DNA from: Stomatohabitans albus
Lineage (GTDB): Bacteria; Actinomycetota; Nitriliruptoria; Euzebyales; Euzebyaceae
Assembly (NCBI RefSeq): GCF_036336025.1
Contig: NZ_JAYKKE010000001.1
Location: 372,001-436,000 of the forward strand
DNA: 64,000 nucleotides
Reading direction: 5' to 3'
A program made the translations under genes and the position numbers. Below are positions 34,904 to 44,685 of this stretch, one piece after another; position 1 is the first letter of the stretch; every line of letters starts with the position of its first letter. The notes below the pieces were generated by a model that ran no database searches, was not told where the DNA came from, and was given only the letters and a program-made list of their open reading frames with translations.

Positions 34904-35307
34904 TTCGTATGAATCCTTCTACTAGCCATAATTTTTAGTTATTCAGTTTGATAGCGCTGATATTCAGCCATACATGGAGGCATGACATCCGTTTTATGCC
35001 CGCCATCTATCAGCCATCAGTGCATATCCGTAGCATCGTTGGCTACAACCTGACCAGGTAGCACCCGTAATACTGGGGCAGTTCTAACAACATGAACCGG
35101 ATTGGTCAAACTGATACCACGTGTTTTGGCCATTCCAAACAATAACTATCAAGAACTGTGCATGTCTTAGTTGTACATAAACATAGGCCCACGATGCTAT
35201 GCAGCGTAGTTGATACACCTCTTCACCAACCAGGAAAGGCCACTTGAGGGGCCGGGTGTGAGGAGCTTCGCTGCTCTGGCCGAGGCGGAGCGGAGCGTCA
35301 GGTCAAC
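34904..35307. other. Gene-free stretch with the second 14-bp repeat
   Basis: No gene is seen. It holds the 14-bp repeat copy at 34968-34981 and the promoter region of the CWB2 gene. Toward 35230-35300 a GC-rich segment (GAGGGGCCGGGTG ... CGAGGCGGAGCGGAGCG) could fold and end the membrane-protein gene at 35308, but no clean terminator is visible. Confidence 0.5.
34968..34981. repeat. 14-bp direct repeat, copy 2
   Basis: Identical to 33717-33730 (CCATACATGGAGGC), 65 bases upstream of the CWB2 gene's start codon. Confidence 0.6.
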
Positions 35308-36618
35308 TTAGTAGTTGATAATCCAAATCACCGTGCAGGCTGTACAGATACCCGCCCAGCTAATACGCCCTGGCTTGTGCTGATCAAACAGGGCAGCACA
35401 CCCAAGCACCGCCGCCGGGAATAGGGATAGACCATAACGTTCAGGTGAGGGAATGAACCCATGGGCGGCAAACGATGATGCCAACACCAACGCCGGCCCA
35501 CCGATAATGGCTGTGGTCAGGGTTGCAAAGGCGAGACGCTGAAAACGCGGAGACTTGGTGAGTGACACGGCCGAACCCACCGTGCCAAGCGCCACCACAA
35601 TGAGCATCCATTGGGTGGTCAGATAGAGCCATGGTTGTTGAAGCAGCTCCGGCGCACCGGTGGCTGACCCTATGCCAGGGATATACCGCAGGCTTTCTGC
35701 CGCTAAGAACCCGTAGGAAAACCCTTGCACAACATGTTGGTCGGGGAAGGGCCCAACGGCGTGTTGTGCTCGATAGATAAACCAAAACGCCTGGGTTGAG
35801 AGGGCCAACGCGGCCCCACCGGCCAATGCCATGACATCCTTACGCAACGGGGCAATATTCCCCTCAAACCGGGCAAACAGAATCCAAAACCCCGCAACCA
35901 CAACGGCATAGAAATTCTGGAGCTTGATTGCGGTAAAAAATGCTGAGGTCAAGGTAAACGCGATGGCTGGTGGGATGATTGAACGCGATGCTGTTTCCCG
36001 GTGTATCCACCACGTCCCAACCCCCAACATGGCAACCCCGGCCAACATGGCTGTTGCGTCTGGAGTTACAAACCCATTTGCCCAACGCACTGGTGTGGCC
36101 CCGGCAATCGCCATCGCCGCACCCAAGCTGGCCCACGGACTGAGGTTGAGCATACGGCCCACACCCCACATGCCCATCGCCGCAAGCGCAAGCCATATCG
36201 CACCGGTATAGCGCATAGCAAGGAGCTCATTGGCTGCGCCCAATCCCAACAGCAGTTGCATCCCAGCCCAGGTAATCGTCGGGTACACCGGGGTATACAG
36301 GTCAGCGCTCGTAATACCGTTTTGTGGGAAAATACTGAGGTCGTGCACATCACCAGTCGCACAGGCATTGGCGAGGGCCTCAGTTTGTGCCCATGTATGA
36401 CATGCCTGAATCTTTAGTGCCGCATCACTTAATTGTTCACCTTGGTGCACCACAAGTTGGCTTGGCACCTTAAGGACATAGTCGACATAGACGCTCTCAT
36501 CAAGCGGGCTGAGAACTTGACCAACCTTGACATATAAGAAAATCCTCACCAGGGCTAACAACCCAATGAGGCCTAAAATGCTCCCCTCTACCACTCTCAG
36601 TTGCGTCTGTTCAGTCAT
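35308..36618 (-). CDS. Multi-pass membrane protein, probable GT-C-fold glycosyltransferase
   Basis: The 436-residue protein has about eleven membrane segments. The first extracytoplasmic loop begins LSPLDESVYVDYV (Asp40-Glu41), the acidic pair typical of GT-C glycosyltransferases, which use lipid-linked sugar donors outside the membrane. The loop also contains CHTWAQTEALANAC, so a disulfide is possible. Later segments (VRWANGFVTPDATAMLAGVAMLGVG; FTAIKLQNFYAVVVAGFWILF) resemble the Dol-P-Man-type membrane enzymes. Donor and acceptor are unknown. It stands alone on the minus strand between a CWB2 gene and a divergent small gene. Confidence 0.65.
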   Translation of the reverse strand: MTEQTQLRVVEGSILGLIGLLALVRIFLYVKVGQVLSPLDESVYVDYVLKVPSQLVVHQGEQLSDAALKIQACHTWAQTEALANACATGDVHDLSIFPQNGITSADLYTPVYPTITWAGMQLLLGLGAANELLAMRYTGAIWLALAAMGMWGVGRMLNLSPWASLGAAMAIAGATPVRWANGFVTPDATAMLAGVAMLGVGTWWIHRETASRSIIPPAIAFTLTSAFFTAIKLQNFYAVVVAGFWILFARFEGNIAPLRKDVMALAGGAALALSTQAFWFIYRAQHAVGPFPDQHVVQGFSYGFLAAESLRYIPGIGSATGAPELLQQPWLYLTTQWMLIVVALGTVGSAVSLTKSPRFQRLAFATLTTAIIGGPALVLASSFAAHGFIPSPERYGLSLFPAAVLGCAALFDQHKPGRISWAGICTACTVIWIINY

Positions 36619-36971
36619 GACGCCACGAGTCTAAAACATGTCAAACATTTTTGGGAAGCCGACCATTTTTGCCTGCTCAAACCCAAAACAATGAGCACAC
36701 TACCCCAGTGATTTGCGTTTGTGATCCTTACAACATGACCGTTCGGAGTACGCTACAACACCAACCTGCCGTTCGCATCAATCCGCTCTCTCTATCGTTC
36801 TCACGGGGTACCCGTTCTAGAACTCAATCACGGTTACTGGGCTGTAAACCAACATTGTTGTCGTTACATTGACGCCTCGATTAGTCATGATCCAAGACTT
36901 TAAGGCTTAAGGAATACCCATCAACTGCCGTATTTCCATTGAATCAATTCCCCCTTGGTTCAGGAGCCGTT
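36619..36971. other. Divergent intergenic region
   Basis: No gene is recognised. It separates the minus-strand membrane protein from the plus-strand small gene at 36972, so promoters in both directions are expected. A ribosome-binding site AGGAG (36962-36966) belongs to the small gene. Open frames here lack supported starts. Confidence 0.5.
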
Positions 36972-37235
36972 ATGTCCAGTTTGCTTTCTTCAGTACCCCA
37001 GCCGCCTCATTCCCAAGAGGCATCTAGTGCTGTGCCAATGGTTGGATTGACCCTTGTCCATAATCGTGATGAGGCAAACCAGGGGCTAACCCTGCCGACA
37101 CCACCACTGGCCTATCAACAACTAGCGGATTCAGATACGAGCGATGTACAGGCCTACAGTGCCAACAGCCGTTCCATGCGATCGCTTACTCATGATCCGT
37201 TGCCCACTCCTCCGGCTCGTTTTGTACGTGCCTAG
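36972..37235 (+). CDS. Small Pro/Ser-rich protein of unknown function
   Basis: The 87-residue product MSSLLSSVPQPPHSQEASSAVPMV... is rich in Pro, Ser and Leu, with no signal peptide, membrane segment or Cys. AGGAG lies five bases before the ATG at 36972, which is better supported than the upstream start at 36939. It ends TPPARFVRA. No family is recognised; the composition suggests a disordered protein. It is on the same strand as the erythromycin-esterase-family gene 320 bases downstream. Confidence 0.5.
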   Translation: MSSLLSSVPQPPHSQEASSAVPMVGLTLVHNRDEANQGLTLPTPPLAYQQLADSDTSDVQAYSANSRSMRSLTHDPLPTPPARFVRA

Positions 37236-37556
37236 GCCCAAATACTTGGTGGTACTAGGAATCACTGTCGGTACTTAACCTTGTCATGCCGTGAGTCATT
37301 GCCATTGACTCCTTTATAAGGAAGTACGAGTCGTCAAGGCAGTGCTATCTCCCCTTCGACGTATTTGGGTCAACCGACTTAGTAGCAGAGCGCAACCCTA
37401 TGAGATCACCCTATCAAGGACAGGGTAATTAACTTTGGTTAGTACGAGTATTTTCCGGCATTACGTTGGGTAGAACCCCTAAACAATCAGTCTTTTTACG
37501 GTGCTATCTTGACCAACACATTCGTCGTACTTCTATTTCGAAAGGTGTCGGTTTAA
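37236..37556. other. Gene-free leader of the erythromycin-esterase-family gene
   Basis: No gene is seen. AGTACGAGT occurs at about 37324 and again at about 37441, and AAAGG lies about 11 bases before the ATG at 37557. A translational attenuator of the kind used by macrolide-inducible genes would need a short leader peptide here; I found no convincing one. Confidence 0.45.
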
Positions 37557-38807
37557 ATGACAAAGAAATGGCTTATCGCCATTGTTTCAGTTCTGGTTAT
37601 TGGGGTTGTGCTTTTCTTCATCATCGGTCAGCCAAACATTCCAGATGCTGATCTTTCGAAAACCGCACCTGATTTAAACGAACTGTCTGTTCCTGACCAA
37701 GTGAAGCTTGTTGGTGTTGGTGAAGGCTCTCACGGGTCAAAGGAATACCAGGAACTCAAGGGCGAGGTTTTCAAGAAACTCGTAGAACAGGGCAAGGCCC
37801 GTACCTTCGCAATTGAAGGCGACTTTGGGGGCGCACTCACGGTGAATGACTACATCCACGGTGGCGAGGGTAACCCAGAGGACGTTGCCACCGCGATCGG
37901 TTTTGGCATCTACCGCACTCAGGAAATCAAAGCCATCATCGAGTGGATGCGCGAGTATAACCAGACCGCCCCTGAAGGTAAGGACCTGCGATTCATGGGC
38001 TTTGACTTCCAGCGGGTAGATGAGTCAAAGAAGCACATCTTCAATACCCTTGAACAGGGTGCCCCCGAACTGGTTGCCAAATACAAGCCAACCTTGGACA
38101 TCATGAATGATGACAACCGGCTTGATGTCGCCAAGGATGACTTGAATACCATCAAAACTGCGGCCCAGAATGTGATGGCAGATATGGACGCCCAGAAGGA
38201 CGCGATCGTTGCTGCCACTGATGAAGATACGTTCATCTACACTCGCGAGGCGGCTCACTCAATCGCCCAGTACATGGACGCCCTGATAGTGCCCGAAGCG
38301 GAGTACAACGCCACCCGTGACCCGCTAATGCGCGACAAGGTGAAATGGTTGATGGACCGAGAGGGCGACAAGATCCTCTACATCAACGCCCACAATGGCC
38401 ATATCCAAAAGGTGGCGACCTCAGGGTATGAGCCTCTCGGTAAGCTCTTGGCCAATGATCTCGGCGATAAGTACTGGACCATCGGTGTGGACGCCCTCAA
38501 GACCGGCTTCAACTCCCAAACGGACACTGGGTACGAACAGCTTTCGGTCTCCTATGAAAGCGCCTTCACAAAGCAGATCAAAGGCAAGGACCAAAACCGC
38601 TACTACGTGGAATTTGCCAAGGTGGCCGATGATCCCCAGTGGAAGGAGATTATTAGCAACAATCAAGTCATGACCGCGGTCAACGTCTCCCTTGTCGGCT
38701 GGCAAACCCACTTACCGCCGTTCTACGCGATATCCCTGGTTCCTGACGAAGCTTTTGATGCCATGGTTATCTACAAAGAAGTCGTACCCACCACCCGCTT
38801 TGAGTAA
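37557..38807 (+). CDS. Membrane-anchored erythromycin-esterase-family protein
   Basis: The 416-residue protein has an N-terminal membrane anchor (residues about 5-24, WLIAIVSVLVIGVVLFFIIG) and then the erythromycin esterase fold. Catalytic-region motifs are all visible: GVGEGSHGSKEYQ (Glu56, His59), FAIEGDF (Glu88), NATRDPLMRD and ILYINAHNGHI (His279, His282). Some family members (EreA, EreB) hydrolyse the macrolide lactone; many relatives do not. Here the enzyme would act outside the membrane, unlike the cytoplasmic EreA/EreB. It is followed by a clear hairpin terminator and stands alone. Resistance should not be assumed. Confidence 0.85.
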   Translation: MTKKWLIAIVSVLVIGVVLFFIIGQPNIPDADLSKTAPDLNELSVPDQVKLVGVGEGSHGSKEYQELKGEVFKKLVEQGKARTFAIEGDFGGALTVNDYIHGGEGNPEDVATAIGFGIYRTQEIKAIIEWMREYNQTAPEGKDLRFMGFDFQRVDESKKHIFNTLEQGAPELVAKYKPTLDIMNDDNRLDVAKDDLNTIKTAAQNVMADMDAQKDAIVAATDEDTFIYTREAAHSIAQYMDALIVPEAEYNATRDPLMRDKVKWLMDREGDKILYINAHNGHIQKVATSGYEPLGKLLANDLGDKYWTIGVDALKTGFNSQTDTGYEQLSVSYESAFTKQIKGKDQNRYYVEFAKVADDPQWKEIISNNQVMTAVNVSLVGWQTHLPPFYAISLVPDEAFDAMVIYKEVVPTTRFE

Positions 38808-38826
38808 CGCGTCTGTTCCTCTCCCC

Positions 38827-38857
38827 TATGGCCTGTGACAAATTGTCACGGGCCATA
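38827..38857 (+). terminator. Terminator of the erythromycin-esterase-family gene
   Basis: TATGGCC-T-GTGAC and GTCAC-G-GGCCATA form a 13-bp stem with one T-G pair and an AAATT loop, 20 bases past the stop codon. Few U residues follow. Confidence 0.65.
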
Positions 38858-39036
38858 CTGTTGCCACTATTATGATTCACTCTGATGTGGGTCATGCCAG
38901 CGACCCTTTCGGTGGCAGTAGCTAATCAGGTCTCATCAGCAAGGCATCGCAGACATGGTGGTGTGCTAACGACATTCAAAGGAAATGCCCCATATAACGA
39001 GACACCCGAGACCACAAGTCATTATGACTACAAGGA

Positions 39037-39939
39037 CTACACGTTGTTTCTTTCAATCCATCTCTGAATGGTTTGTTTAATTGCGGGTGCATTTCCTTGT
39101 TGCATATGCCCTCCTGTCAAAAAGAATCTTGTCGTGAGATTGGCATAGCGATGCATTGATTGTTGTGTTCGAGTGAAGGGTGCAATCTTGTCATCCATTG
39201 CATGAATGAGAAGAACTGGGATTTCGAGTTGTTCTACGGGGTACGCATCGAAGTGACGTCCCATATCAGGATTGGTGACGTAGGTGTCTACTGCGATACC
39301 ACGCCGCCGAGGAGTAATCGGCAGCATTGTTTCTATCGTCGCTGACGGTAGACCAGACACCATTGGAAAGATTGGTGCAAGTAACCACCAGAACCAATCG
39401 TGGTTTACCAGCGAAGGAACACCACTCATGGCAGGTTCATGCTTCGGGGCTTTGGGCCGAACCGGCGCACTTGACCATAAAATCAGCCCTTTCACCCGTT
39501 CAGGAAACGCAAGGGCAGTACAAATAGCTGCCGTACCTCCCGCAGAGAAGCCTGCGATATACGCCTGTTCAATCCCAAGATGATCAAGAAGGTCAACGAA
39601 TACACCTGCTTGTTCTCGAGGGGTGCCTTGACCTTTAACCGCACTCCCTGGGTAGCCAAAACGCGACGGGCTGATTATTCGGCAGTTATCAGGGAAATGC
39701 TCACGCCCTGCGTCAGTGCCTTGATCAAATCCACCGAATAGTCCGTGGCTCACTAAGACAGGGGTACCTACCCCTTCATCGGTATAGGCGATATCACCAT
39801 GATCTGCCTTATAGACGGTTGGTTGATAAGCAGCTAACCGTTGCCTTGCCCGCCGTTGGGCATTCGGTAATTGCGAAAGCCGGTAACTCACGGCCAAGCA
39901 GATAGCACCTGGGATGAGGACACGAAGGTTGTGGTTCAT
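39037..39939 (-). CDS. Alpha/beta-fold hydrolase with an N-terminal hydrophobic segment
   Basis: The 300-residue protein has an alpha/beta hydrolase core with the elbow GFSAGG (130-135, Ser132), acid candidates in HAMDDKIAP (Asp249/Asp250) and His278 in LTGGHMQQG. An oxyanion region VLVSHGLFGG is at 61-70. The first 20 residues (LRVLIPGAICLAVSY) may anchor it to the membrane. Substrate unknown. It is the last accessory gene before the tuf terminator and is unrelated in composition to the foreign hydrolase at 1079. Confidence 0.85.
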   Translation of the reverse strand: MNHNLRVLIPGAICLAVSYRLSQLPNAQRRARQRLAAYQPTVYKADHGDIAYTDEGVGTPVLVSHGLFGGFDQGTDAGREHFPDNCRIISPSRFGYPGSAVKGQGTPREQAGVFVDLLDHLGIEQAYIAGFSAGGTAAICTALAFPERVKGLILWSSAPVRPKAPKHEPAMSGVPSLVNHDWFWWLLAPIFPMVSGLPSATIETMLPITPRRRGIAVDTYVTNPDMGRHFDAYPVEQLEIPVLLIHAMDDKIAPFTRTQQSMHRYANLTTRFFLTGGHMQQGNAPAIKQTIQRWIERNNV

Positions 39940-40024
39940 GAGGATTTACCTGTCTTCCTTCACGGTTACCGTCATCATAGCGATAGCCATTATGGGGATG
40001 GATACCGTCCTGATAAAGCCAACA

Positions 40025-40052
40025 AAAAGCCGACCCATAAGGGTCGGCTTTT
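40025..40052 (-). terminator. Rho-independent terminator after tuf
   Basis: AAAAGCCGACCC / GGGTCGGCTTTT form a 12-bp stem with an ATAA loop, with a T-run on the minus strand. It lies 25 bases past the tuf stop. Confidence 0.88.
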
Positions 40053-40077
40053 GAGTTCAGCGCGTAGGCGCGTATGA

Positions 40078-41262
40078 CTATTCGATCACCTTGGTGACCT
40101 GGCCAGCGCCTACGGTGCGGCCACCTTCACGGATAGCGAAGCGAAGGCCCTGTTCCATAGCGATGGGGGCGATCAATTCAACCGTCATTTCGGTGTTGTC
40201 ACCAGGCATAACCATTTCGGTACCGGCGGGAAGTTCGACAGCACCGGTCACGTCGGTGGTACGGAAGTAGAACTGTGGACGGTAGTTGTTGAAGAACGGG
40301 GTGTGACGGCCACCTTCGTCCTTGTTCAGGATGTAGACCTGACCTTCGAACTTGGTGTGTGGCTTAATCGTGCCAGGAGCGGCGAGCACCTGACCACGTT
40401 CGACCTCTTCCTTCTTGGTACCACGAAGCAGCACACCGACGTTGTCACCAGCGCGACCTTCGTCAAGCAGCTTGCGGAACATTTCCACACCGGTAACGGT
40501 GGTCTTCTGGATTGGACGGATACCAACGATTTCTACTTCGTCGCCAGTCTTGACAACGCCGCCTTCAATACGACCGGTTACCACGGTGCCGCGACCGGTA
40601 ATGGAGAACACATCTTCGATCGGCATAATGAACGGCTTGTCCAGTTCACGAACCGGGTCTTCAAAGTATTCGTCAACTGCATCCATCAGTTCGACGACCT
40701 TTTCTTCCCATTCGGCATCGCCTTCAAGGGCCTTCAAACCAGAGACGCGGACAACTGGCACGTTGTCGCCATCAAATTCCTGATCGGACAGCAGTTCACG
40801 TACTTCCATTTCGACGAGTTCAAGCAGTTCCTCGTCGTCGACCATGTCGCACTTGTTCAGGGCGATAACCAACTTGGGCACGCCTACCTGGCGGGCAAGC
40901 AGCACGTGTTCACGCGTCTGGGGCATGGGGCCGTCGGTGGCGGCAACCACGAGGATGGCACCGTCCATCTGTGCTGCACCGGTAATCATGTTCTTCACGT
41001 AGTCAGCGTGGCCAGGGGCGTCCACGTGGGCATAGTGACGCTTCTCGGTTTCGTATTCAACGTGAGAGACGTTAATCGTAATACCGCGTTCGCGTTCTTC
41101 GGGAGCGTTGTCGATCTGGTCGAACGCCTTGGCGTCCCCACCGAACTTCTTTGCCAACACATTCGTGATAGCAGCGGTGAGGGTGGTCTTACCATGGTCG
41201 ACGTGACCGATGGTGCCGATGTTCATGTGCGGCTTATTGCGCTCGAAAGTTTCCTTGGCCAT
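40078..41262 (-). CDS. tuf: Translation elongation factor Tu
   Basis: The 394-residue GTPase delivers aminoacyl-tRNA to the ribosome. The P-loop is GHVDHGKTT, with [13 protein letters not shown] (G3) and NKCDMVDD (G4). [14 protein letters not shown] is the switch region. A strong ribosome-binding site AGGAG precedes the ATG. It follows fusA and is closed by a strong terminator, so its transcript does not run on into the S10 operon. Confidence 0.98.
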   Translation of the reverse strand: MAKETFERNKPHMNIGTIGHVDHGKTTLTAAITNVLAKKFGGDAKAFDQIDNAPEERERGITINVSHVEYETEKRHYAHVDAPGHADYVKNMITGAAQMDGAILVVAATDGPMPQTREHVLLARQVGVPKLVIALNKCDMVDDEELLELVEMEVRELLSDQEFDGDNVPVVRVSGLKALEGDAEWEEKVVELMDAVDEYFEDPVRELDKPFIMPIEDVFSITGRGTVVTGRIEGGVVKTGDEVEIVGIRPIQKTTVTGVEMFRKLLDEGRAGDNVGVLLRGTKKEEVERGQVLAAPGTIKPHTKFEGQVYILNKDEGGRHTPFFNNYRPQFYFRTTDVTGAVELPAGTEMVMPGDNTEMTVELIAPIAMEQGLRFAIREGGRTVGAGQVTKVIE

Positions 41263-41328
41263 TTGATTTCTCCTGTAAAGGGTGATTTGTAGCCGGCGTA
41301 CCGGCCGAGAACGTATGTATCAGGCAGC

Positions 41329-43479
41329 TTACTCGCCGCGCACCTTGGCGACGATCTCTTCTGCGAGGTTGGTCGGTACTTCAGCGTAACCGGAGAAGGT
41401 CATGGTGTATTGGGCACGACCCTGGGTCTTGGAACGTAGATCGTTCACGTACCCAAACATTTCACTTAAGGGCACCACAGCGGTAACCACTTGAGCACCT
41501 GCGCGAGCCGTCATCGAACCAATCTGGCCACGACGGCTGTTCAGGTCGCCGATCACATCACCCATGTATTCCTCAGGGGTGACAACTTCGACGTCCATCA
41601 TGGGCTCTAAGAGCACGCTCTTGCCCTTAGCCGCGGCCTCTTTGAATGCCATAGAACCAGCAATCTTGAAGGCCATTTCAGAGGAGTCCACATCGTGGTA
41701 GCTACCGTCACTCAGCACGGCACGGACGTCCACTACGGGGTAGCCAGCCTTAATACCGCCCTGCATTGCGTCACGGATACCGTGATCAACGCTTGGGATG
41801 TATTCACGGGGGACTGCGCCACCCTTGACTTCATCATCAAAGCGGTACCCACCGACCTCACCGGTCTCCTTGCCGTTTTCGTCAAGAACCTTGATCTGGT
41901 CTTCTTCAGGGGCGAAACGCCCGGTTGGGTACAAGCTGATAACAACTTCAGCGAACTGGCCACTACCACCGGTCTGGCGCTTAAAGCGCAGGAGATGGTT
42001 AAGAACCGGCTGGCTGATCGTCTCACGGTAAGCAACCTGGGGCTTACCAACATTTGCTTCCACCTTGAATTCACGCATCAACCGGTCAACGATGATGTCG
42101 AGGTGAAGTTCACCCATACCACCGATGATCGTCTGACCGGATTCTTCATCCGTATGGACGGTGAAGGTGGGGTCTTCTTCGGCCAGCTTCTGCAATCCTT
42201 CGGACATCTTTTGCTGGTCACCCTTGGTCTTTGGTTCCACGGCAATGTGAATTACCGGATCCGGGAAGTCCATGTTTTCAAGGATGATCGGATTCTGTGG
42301 GTCACACAACGTGTCACCGGTTGTGGTGACTTTCAGACCAACCGCAGCAGCAATATCACCGGTGAAGGCGGTGTCACGATCTTCACGGTGGTTGGCGTGC
42401 ATCTGAAGGATACGGCCAAAGCGTTCCTTCTTCCCCTTGGTGGAGTTTTCTGCACTATCACCCTGGTTGATCTGACCCGAGTACACGCGGAAGTAGGTGA
42501 GCTTACCCACATATGGGTCAACGGCGATCTTGAATGCAAGCGCGGAGAAGGGGCTGTCTTCGCTGACCTCGCGATGCTCTTCTTCGCCCGTCTTCGGATT
42601 GATACCGTCAATAGCGGGTACGTCCTTGGGGCTGGGCAGGTAGGCAACCACGCCGTCAAGCATGGCCTGTACACCCTTGTTCTTAAAGGCAGAACCACAG
42701 AACACCGGCGTAATTTCCATCGCGATGGTGGCCTTACGAATCGCCGCATTCAGCGTTTCGGCATCAAGGTCACCTTCTTCCAAGAAGCGATCAAGCAGCT
42801 CTTCGTCGGTTTCTGCGACACTTTCAACCAGCTTCGCACGCCATTCTTCAGCTAATTCTTTGACATCATCAGGAATATCAATCGTGTTGAACGTTTGGCC
42901 CTGATCATCATTGGAGTCCCAAACCCGAGCCTTCATGTCGATCAGATCAACAAAACCAACAAAGGAAGATTCTTGGCCGATTGGAACCTGTACAGGAACG
43001 GGGTTAGCACCGAGGCGATCAACCATCGTTTGGGTGGCCATGAAGAAATCGGCACCCAGTTTGTCCATCTTGTTCATGAACGCGATACGGGGCACCCGAT
43101 ATTTATCAGCTTGGCGCCATACCGTTTCAGACTGTGGTTCTACGCCGCTTGCAGCATCGAATACCGCAACGGCACCGTCAAGGACACGCAGGGAACGTTC
43201 CACCTCAACGGTGAAGTCCACGTGGCCCGGGGTGTCGATGATGTTAATGACGTGATCTTTCCAAGAGCAGGTCGTTGCGGCAGACGTAATGGTGATACCG
43301 CGTTCCTGTTCTTGCTCCATCCAGTCCATCGTGGAGGCACCGTCGTGGGTTTCACCAATCTTGTGGTTACGGCCCGTGTAGTACAACACGCGTTCGGTGG
43401 TAGTGGTCTTACCGGCGTCAATGTGCGCCATGATGCCAATATTTCGGACAACGCCGAGGGGATGAGTTCGCTTAGCCAT
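41329..43479 (-). CDS. fusA: Translation elongation factor G
   Basis: The 716-residue GTPase drives ribosomal translocation. Motifs are [13 protein letters not shown] (G1), [23 protein letters not shown] (G3) and [10 protein letters not shown] (G4), followed by domains II-V ending with [27 protein letters not shown]. The ATG at 43479 lies about seven bases behind GGAA; a TTG one codon earlier is less likely. It is 66 bases upstream of tuf and follows rpsG after about 80 bases. Confidence 0.97.
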   Translation of the reverse strand: MAKRTHPLGVVRNIGIMAHIDAGKTTTTERVLYYTGRNHKIGETHDGASTMDWMEQEQERGITITSAATTCSWKDHVINIIDTPGHVDFTVEVERSLRVLDGAVAVFDAASGVEPQSETVWRQADKYRVPRIAFMNKMDKLGADFFMATQTMVDRLGANPVPVQVPIGQESSFVGFVDLIDMKARVWDSNDDQGQTFNTIDIPDDVKELAEEWRAKLVESVAETDEELLDRFLEEGDLDAETLNAAIRKATIAMEITPVFCGSAFKNKGVQAMLDGVVAYLPSPKDVPAIDGINPKTGEEEHREVSEDSPFSALAFKIAVDPYVGKLTYFRVYSGQINQGDSAENSTKGKKERFGRILQMHANHREDRDTAFTGDIAAAVGLKVTTTGDTLCDPQNPIILENMDFPDPVIHIAVEPKTKGDQQKMSEGLQKLAEEDPTFTVHTDEESGQTIIGGMGELHLDIIVDRLMREFKVEANVGKPQVAYRETISQPVLNHLLRFKRQTGGSGQFAEVVISLYPTGRFAPEEDQIKVLDENGKETGEVGGYRFDDEVKGGAVPREYIPSVDHGIRDAMQGGIKAGYPVVDVRAVLSDGSYHDVDSSEMAFKIAGSMAFKEAAAKGKSVLLEPMMDVEVVTPEEYMGDVIGDLNSRRGQIGSMTARAGAQVVTAVVPLSEMFGYVNDLRSKTQGRAQYTMTFSGYAEVPTNLAEEIVAKVRGE

Positions 43480-43559
43480 CAAATGTTCCTGTAAATCGTG
43501 GGGAGGCCTTAATCACGCAAGCGCCTGGCCGCACGCGGGCCAGACGCGGAGTAAATCTA

Positions 43560-44030
43560 TTACCAGCGGTAGTGAGCGAAGGCGCGGTTGGCCTCAGCCA
43601 TCTTGTGGGTGTCTTCACGGCGTTTAACCGCGGCCCCTACATTGTTGCTGGCATCCAAAATCTCATTGGTGAGGCGCTCTGCCATGGAGTGCTCACGGCG
43701 CTGACGGCTGAAGGTGACCAACCAACGCAAGGCAAGGGTGGTGGCACGCTCGGCCTTTACTTCGAGGGGTACCTGATAGGTGGCACCACCAACACGACGG
43801 CTCTTAACCTCAAGGGCGGGCTTGATATTCTCAAGTGCGCGTTCAAACACGGCCACAGGATCGGCGCCAGTCTTTTCGCCTACGTTATTCAAGGCGGAGT
43901 ACACAATGTTCTCGGCAACTGAACGTTTACCATCCAACATCACACGGTTGATCAACAGCGTGATCAACTTGGAATTAAACTTCGGGTCGGTAACGACCGG
44001 ACGTTTTGGGGCGGGTCCCTTACGAGCCAT
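43560..44030 (-). CDS. rpsG: 30S ribosomal protein S7
   Basis: The 156-residue protein shows [35 protein letters not shown] and the C-terminal YRW. It organises the head of the 30S subunit. It starts two bases after the rpsL stop. Confidence 0.97.
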   Translation of the reverse strand: MARKGPAPKRPVVTDPKFNSKLITLLINRVMLDGKRSVAENIVYSALNNVGEKTGADPVAVFERALENIKPALEVKSRRVGGATYQVPLEVKAERATTLALRWLVTFSRQRREHSMAERLTNEILDASNNVGAAVKRREDTHKMAEANRAFAHYRW

Positions 44031-44032
44031 GC

Positions 44033-44404
44033 TTAGCCTTCCTTCTTCGCACCGTACTTGGAACGGGCTTGTTTGCGGTCACGTACGGCGCTGGCGTCTA
44101 GAGCGGCACGAATCACCTTGTACCGCACACCGGGGAGGTCACGAACACGACCACCACGTACAAGCACGATGGAGTGCTCTTGGAGGTTGTGCCCTTCACC
44201 GGGGATATAGGCGGTTACTTCGATCCCACTTGAAAGACGCACACGGCACACCTTGCGAAGTGCCGAGTTCGGCTTCTTCGGGGTGGTGGTGTACACACGG
44301 GTACATACCCCGCGGCGCTGGGGTGAACCCTTCAAAGCGGGGGTCTTCCCCTTCGCAGTCTTGGTTTGCCGACCCTTACGGACCAGCTGCTGGATCGTTG
44401 GCAT
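44033..44404 (-). CDS. rpsL: 30S ribosomal protein S12
   Basis: The 123-residue protein has [41 protein letters not shown] and [27 protein letters not shown], the decoding-site protein. The lysines altered in streptomycin-resistant mutants (KKPNSALRK) are wild type. It heads the str operon; GT87-like and rpoC genes lie upstream. Confidence 0.98.
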   Translation of the reverse strand: MPTIQQLVRKGRQTKTAKGKTPALKGSPQRRGVCTRVYTTTPKKPNSALRKVCRVRLSSGIEVTAYIPGEGHNLQEHSIVLVRGGRVRDLPGVRYKVIRAALDASAVRDRKQARSKYGAKKEG

Positions 44405-44685
44405 TGGTGTCCTCTTATCAATGGCCCTTCGAGTTACTCATGTTCTTCGTGAACAGTGCCGTAACACGGGTTCGGGCGTTTCGTAGATTTGCAGTGGCCT
44501 TACATGACCGGCGGTTCTTGTGGCATAACGTCACAAATCTGCCCCATGCGCTGGCGCGGACGCACAAGGGTACGTGATGCCGTTTCGTTTTTCAACCATT
44601 CGACACGCGTACCCAATAGTTTGTGTGAGGTATCTACCTTAGCGAGAAACCGTGGTCATGCTATGCGCATCCGCGAAGGACGTAC

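Noticed and set aside
36651-36872. 73-codon open frame upstream of the small proline-rich gene
   Set aside because: No ribosome-binding site, no conserved features, composition of non-coding DNA.
37557-38807. Calling the esterase-family gene a macrolide resistance gene
   Set aside because: Family membership alone does not show macrolide cleavage, and the membrane anchor differs from EreA/EreB.
40303-41292. 329-codon open frame antisense to tuf
   Set aside because: It mirrors the conserved tuf frame exactly; long antisense frames arise from the codon bias of highly expressed genes. No ribosome-binding site or family feature.
41695-42855. 386-codon open frame antisense to fusA
   Set aside because: Shadow of fusA for the same reason; the protein has no recognisable domain.
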